The translations under genes and the position numbers were made by a program. Of a stretch of 10,966 nt of DNA, positions 9,702 to 10,966 are shown one piece after another (the stretch's first letter is position 1; each line of letters starts with the position of its first letter). The notes beneath the pieces were generated by a model. The model made no database searches and was not told the origin of the DNA. It saw nothing but the letters and a program-made list of their open reading frames with translations. The stretch is from Fibrobacter sp. UBA4373 (GTDB lineage Bacteria; Fibrobacterota; Fibrobacteria; Fibrobacterales; Fibrobacteraceae). The stretch covers positions 1-10,966 of the forward strand of contig DGSB01000060.1 of the NCBI GenBank assembly GCA_002390045.1, written 5' to 3'.

Positions 9702-10966
9702 ATGAGAGATCTGCGTTCTAAAAAGACGATTGAAGGCCGCGAAATGGCAGGCGCACGTGCGCTGTGGATCGCGACTGGTACAAAACCGGAAGAATTTGGA
9801 AGACCCGTCATTGCTATTTGCAATAGTTTCACCGAATTTGTCCCGGGCCACGTTCACCTGCGTGACGTCGGCAAAATCGTCGCAGAAAGCATCCGCAAAG
9901 CGGGTGGCATTCCCAAAGAAATGAACACGATTGCCGTCGACGACGGTATCGCAATGGGTCATGACGGCATGCTTTACAGCCTTCCGTCCCGCGATTTGAT
10001 TGCGGACTCCGTGGAATACATGGCCAACGCCCACCGCGCCGACGCTCTTGTCTGCATCAGTAACTGCGACAAGGTGACTCCGGGTATGCTCATGGCTGCC
10101 ATGCGCTTGAACATTCCTGCCGTCTTCGTTTCGGGCGGTCCGATGGAAGCGGGCCACGTGAAGCAGAAGGACGGTTCCGACCGCGCGCTCGACTTGATCG
10201 ACGCAATGATCGATTCCGCCGACACGAGCGTTTCGGATGAAGATACCGCCGCCATCGAAGCCGCCGCCTGCCCTACCTGCGGTAGCTGCTCCGGTATGTT
10301 CACGGCCAACTCGATGAACTCCCTTACCGAAGCGATCGGTCTTTCCCTTCCGGGTAACGGTTCCATTGTCGCCACAAACTCCGAACGTCGAAAGCTCTTT
10401 GAAGAAGCAGGACGTCGCATTGTGGAACTCTGCCACCGCTACTATGATGAAGACGATGAAACCGTCCTTCCGCGTTCGATCGCCACGAAGGCCGCTTTCG
10501 AAAACGCCATGCGTCTCGACATCGCCATGGGCGGTAGCTCGAACACGGTTCTCCACCTGCTCGCCGTTGCACAGGAAGCCGGTGCAGACTTCACCATGAA
10601 GGACATCGACAGACTTTCCCGTAACACGCCTTGCATTTGTAAAGTCGCTCCGACCGTTCACAACATTCACGTGGAAGACGTGAACCGTGCAGGCGGTATT
10701 TTCGGCATTCTCGCGGAACTTGACCGAATGGGCCTCATTCACCGCGAATGCTACACCGTCCATGCAAAGACTATCGGCGAAGCCATTGAAACGAACGACG
10801 TGATGCGCAATCCGTCGAAAGAAATCAAGCAGCGTTATCTCGCTGGTCCAGGCCGTAAGTTCAGCATTACGGCTTTCTCCCAGGATTTCCATTACGACTC
10901 CCTGGATCTCGACCGCGCGAACGGAGCCATCCGCGATGCGGCTCACGCCTATTCGAAGGACGGCGG
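9702..10966 (+). CDS. ilvD: Dihydroxy-acid dehydratase, 3' end outside the window
   Basis: IlvD dehydrates 2,3-dihydroxy-isovalerate and 2,3-dihydroxy-3-methylvalerate to the 2-keto acids leading to valine, leucine and isoleucine. The window shows 421 codons, in frame and without a stop, of a family usually about 560-620 residues long; the rest lies beyond the right edge. The sequence follows the E. coli-type long form closely: MAGARALW (15-22), NSFTEFVPGHVHL (41-53), AVDDGIAMGHDGM (78-90), and SNCDKVTPGMLMAA with candidate iron-sulfur ligand C122 and metal-binding K124. CPTCGSCSGMFTANSMN begins at residue 190, with C196 as the other expected cluster ligand, and D81 is a likely Mg2+ ligand. 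MGGSSNTVLHLLA starts at 276. The ATG at 9702 has GAGGT six bases upstream. It is divergent from scpB and shares an 80-base intergenic region containing a palindrome. No truncation other than the window edge is seen. Confidence 0.97.
   Translation, partial: MRDLRSKKTIEGREMAGARALWIATGTKPEEFGRPVIAICNSFTEFVPGHVHLRDVGKIVAESIRKAGGIPKEMNTIAVDDGIAMGHDGMLYSLPSRDLIADSVEYMANAHRADALVCISNCDKVTPGMLMAAMRLNIPAVFVSGGPMEAGHVKQKDGSDRALDLIDAMIDSADTSVSDEDTAAIEAAACPTCGSCSGMFTANSMNSLTEAIGLSLPGNGSIVATNSERRKLFEEAGRRIVELCHRYYDEDDETVLPRSIATKAAFENAMRLDIAMGGSSNTVLHLLAVAQEAGADFTMKDIDRLSRNTPCICKVAPTVHNIHVEDVNRAGGIFGILAELDRMGLIHRECYTVHAKTIGEAIETNDVMRNPSKEIKQRYLAGPGRKFSITAFSQDFHYDSLDLDRANGAIRDAAHAYSKDG

Noticed and set aside
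9687..10946. A 419-codon open frame on the minus strand opposite ilvD
   Set aside because: The plus strand encodes an unmistakable IlvD with a good ribosome binding site; the reverse frame has no domain signature.

Overview
The window holds seven protein genes (six complete, one cut by the right edge) packed with almost no spare DNA. It looks like a chromosomal core region of a Gram-negative bacterium. GC content is moderate (about half, judged by eye). The gene set, the PurN variant, and the strong AAG/CTC/CCG codon preference of the long glycosidase gene suggest a Fibrobacter-like (Fibrobacterota) organism. That assignment is an inference from overall impression, not a database match. I see no rRNA, tRNA, insertion sequence, CRISPR array or phage gene, and no gene-free stretch over 100 bases.

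Layout. (1) Positions 3-587, minus strand: purN, purine biosynthesis. (2) Positions 654-3809, plus strand, divergent from purN: a very long cytoplasmic glycoside hydrolase of the GH116 / non-lysosomal glucosylceramidase type, with its catalytic residues intact and two apparent lineage-specific insertions. (3) Positions 3810-3904: a convergent intergenic region with a strong bidirectional hairpin terminator and a second hairpin serving the minus strand. (4) Positions 3905-9621, minus strand: a tight four-gene operon, transcribed in the order scpB, mutS, HD-domain protein, membrane-anchored GAF-SpoIIE phosphatase. Two of its three junctions are 4-base GTGA stop/start overlaps and the third is a 1-base gap. 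(5) Positions 9622-9701: a short divergent promoter region containing a perfect 14-base palindrome. (6) Positions 9702 to the right edge, plus strand: ilvD, branched-chain amino acid synthesis, lacking its C-terminal third.

How the genes relate. purN and ilvD are ordinary biosynthetic genes. The GH116 enzyme has no signal peptide and probably acts on a beta-glucoside inside the cell, which would suit an organism importing cellodextrins, but the substrate cannot be read from sequence. The operon couples chromosome segregation (ScpB) and mismatch repair (MutS) with a predicted metal-dependent HD hydrolase and a membrane RsbU-like phosphatase of the partner-switching type. That mix is the most unusual contextual feature here. 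I found no clearly undescribed system. The best leads are the enlarged GH116 enzyme, the scpB-mutS-HD-rsbU operon, and the palindrome in the ilvD leader.
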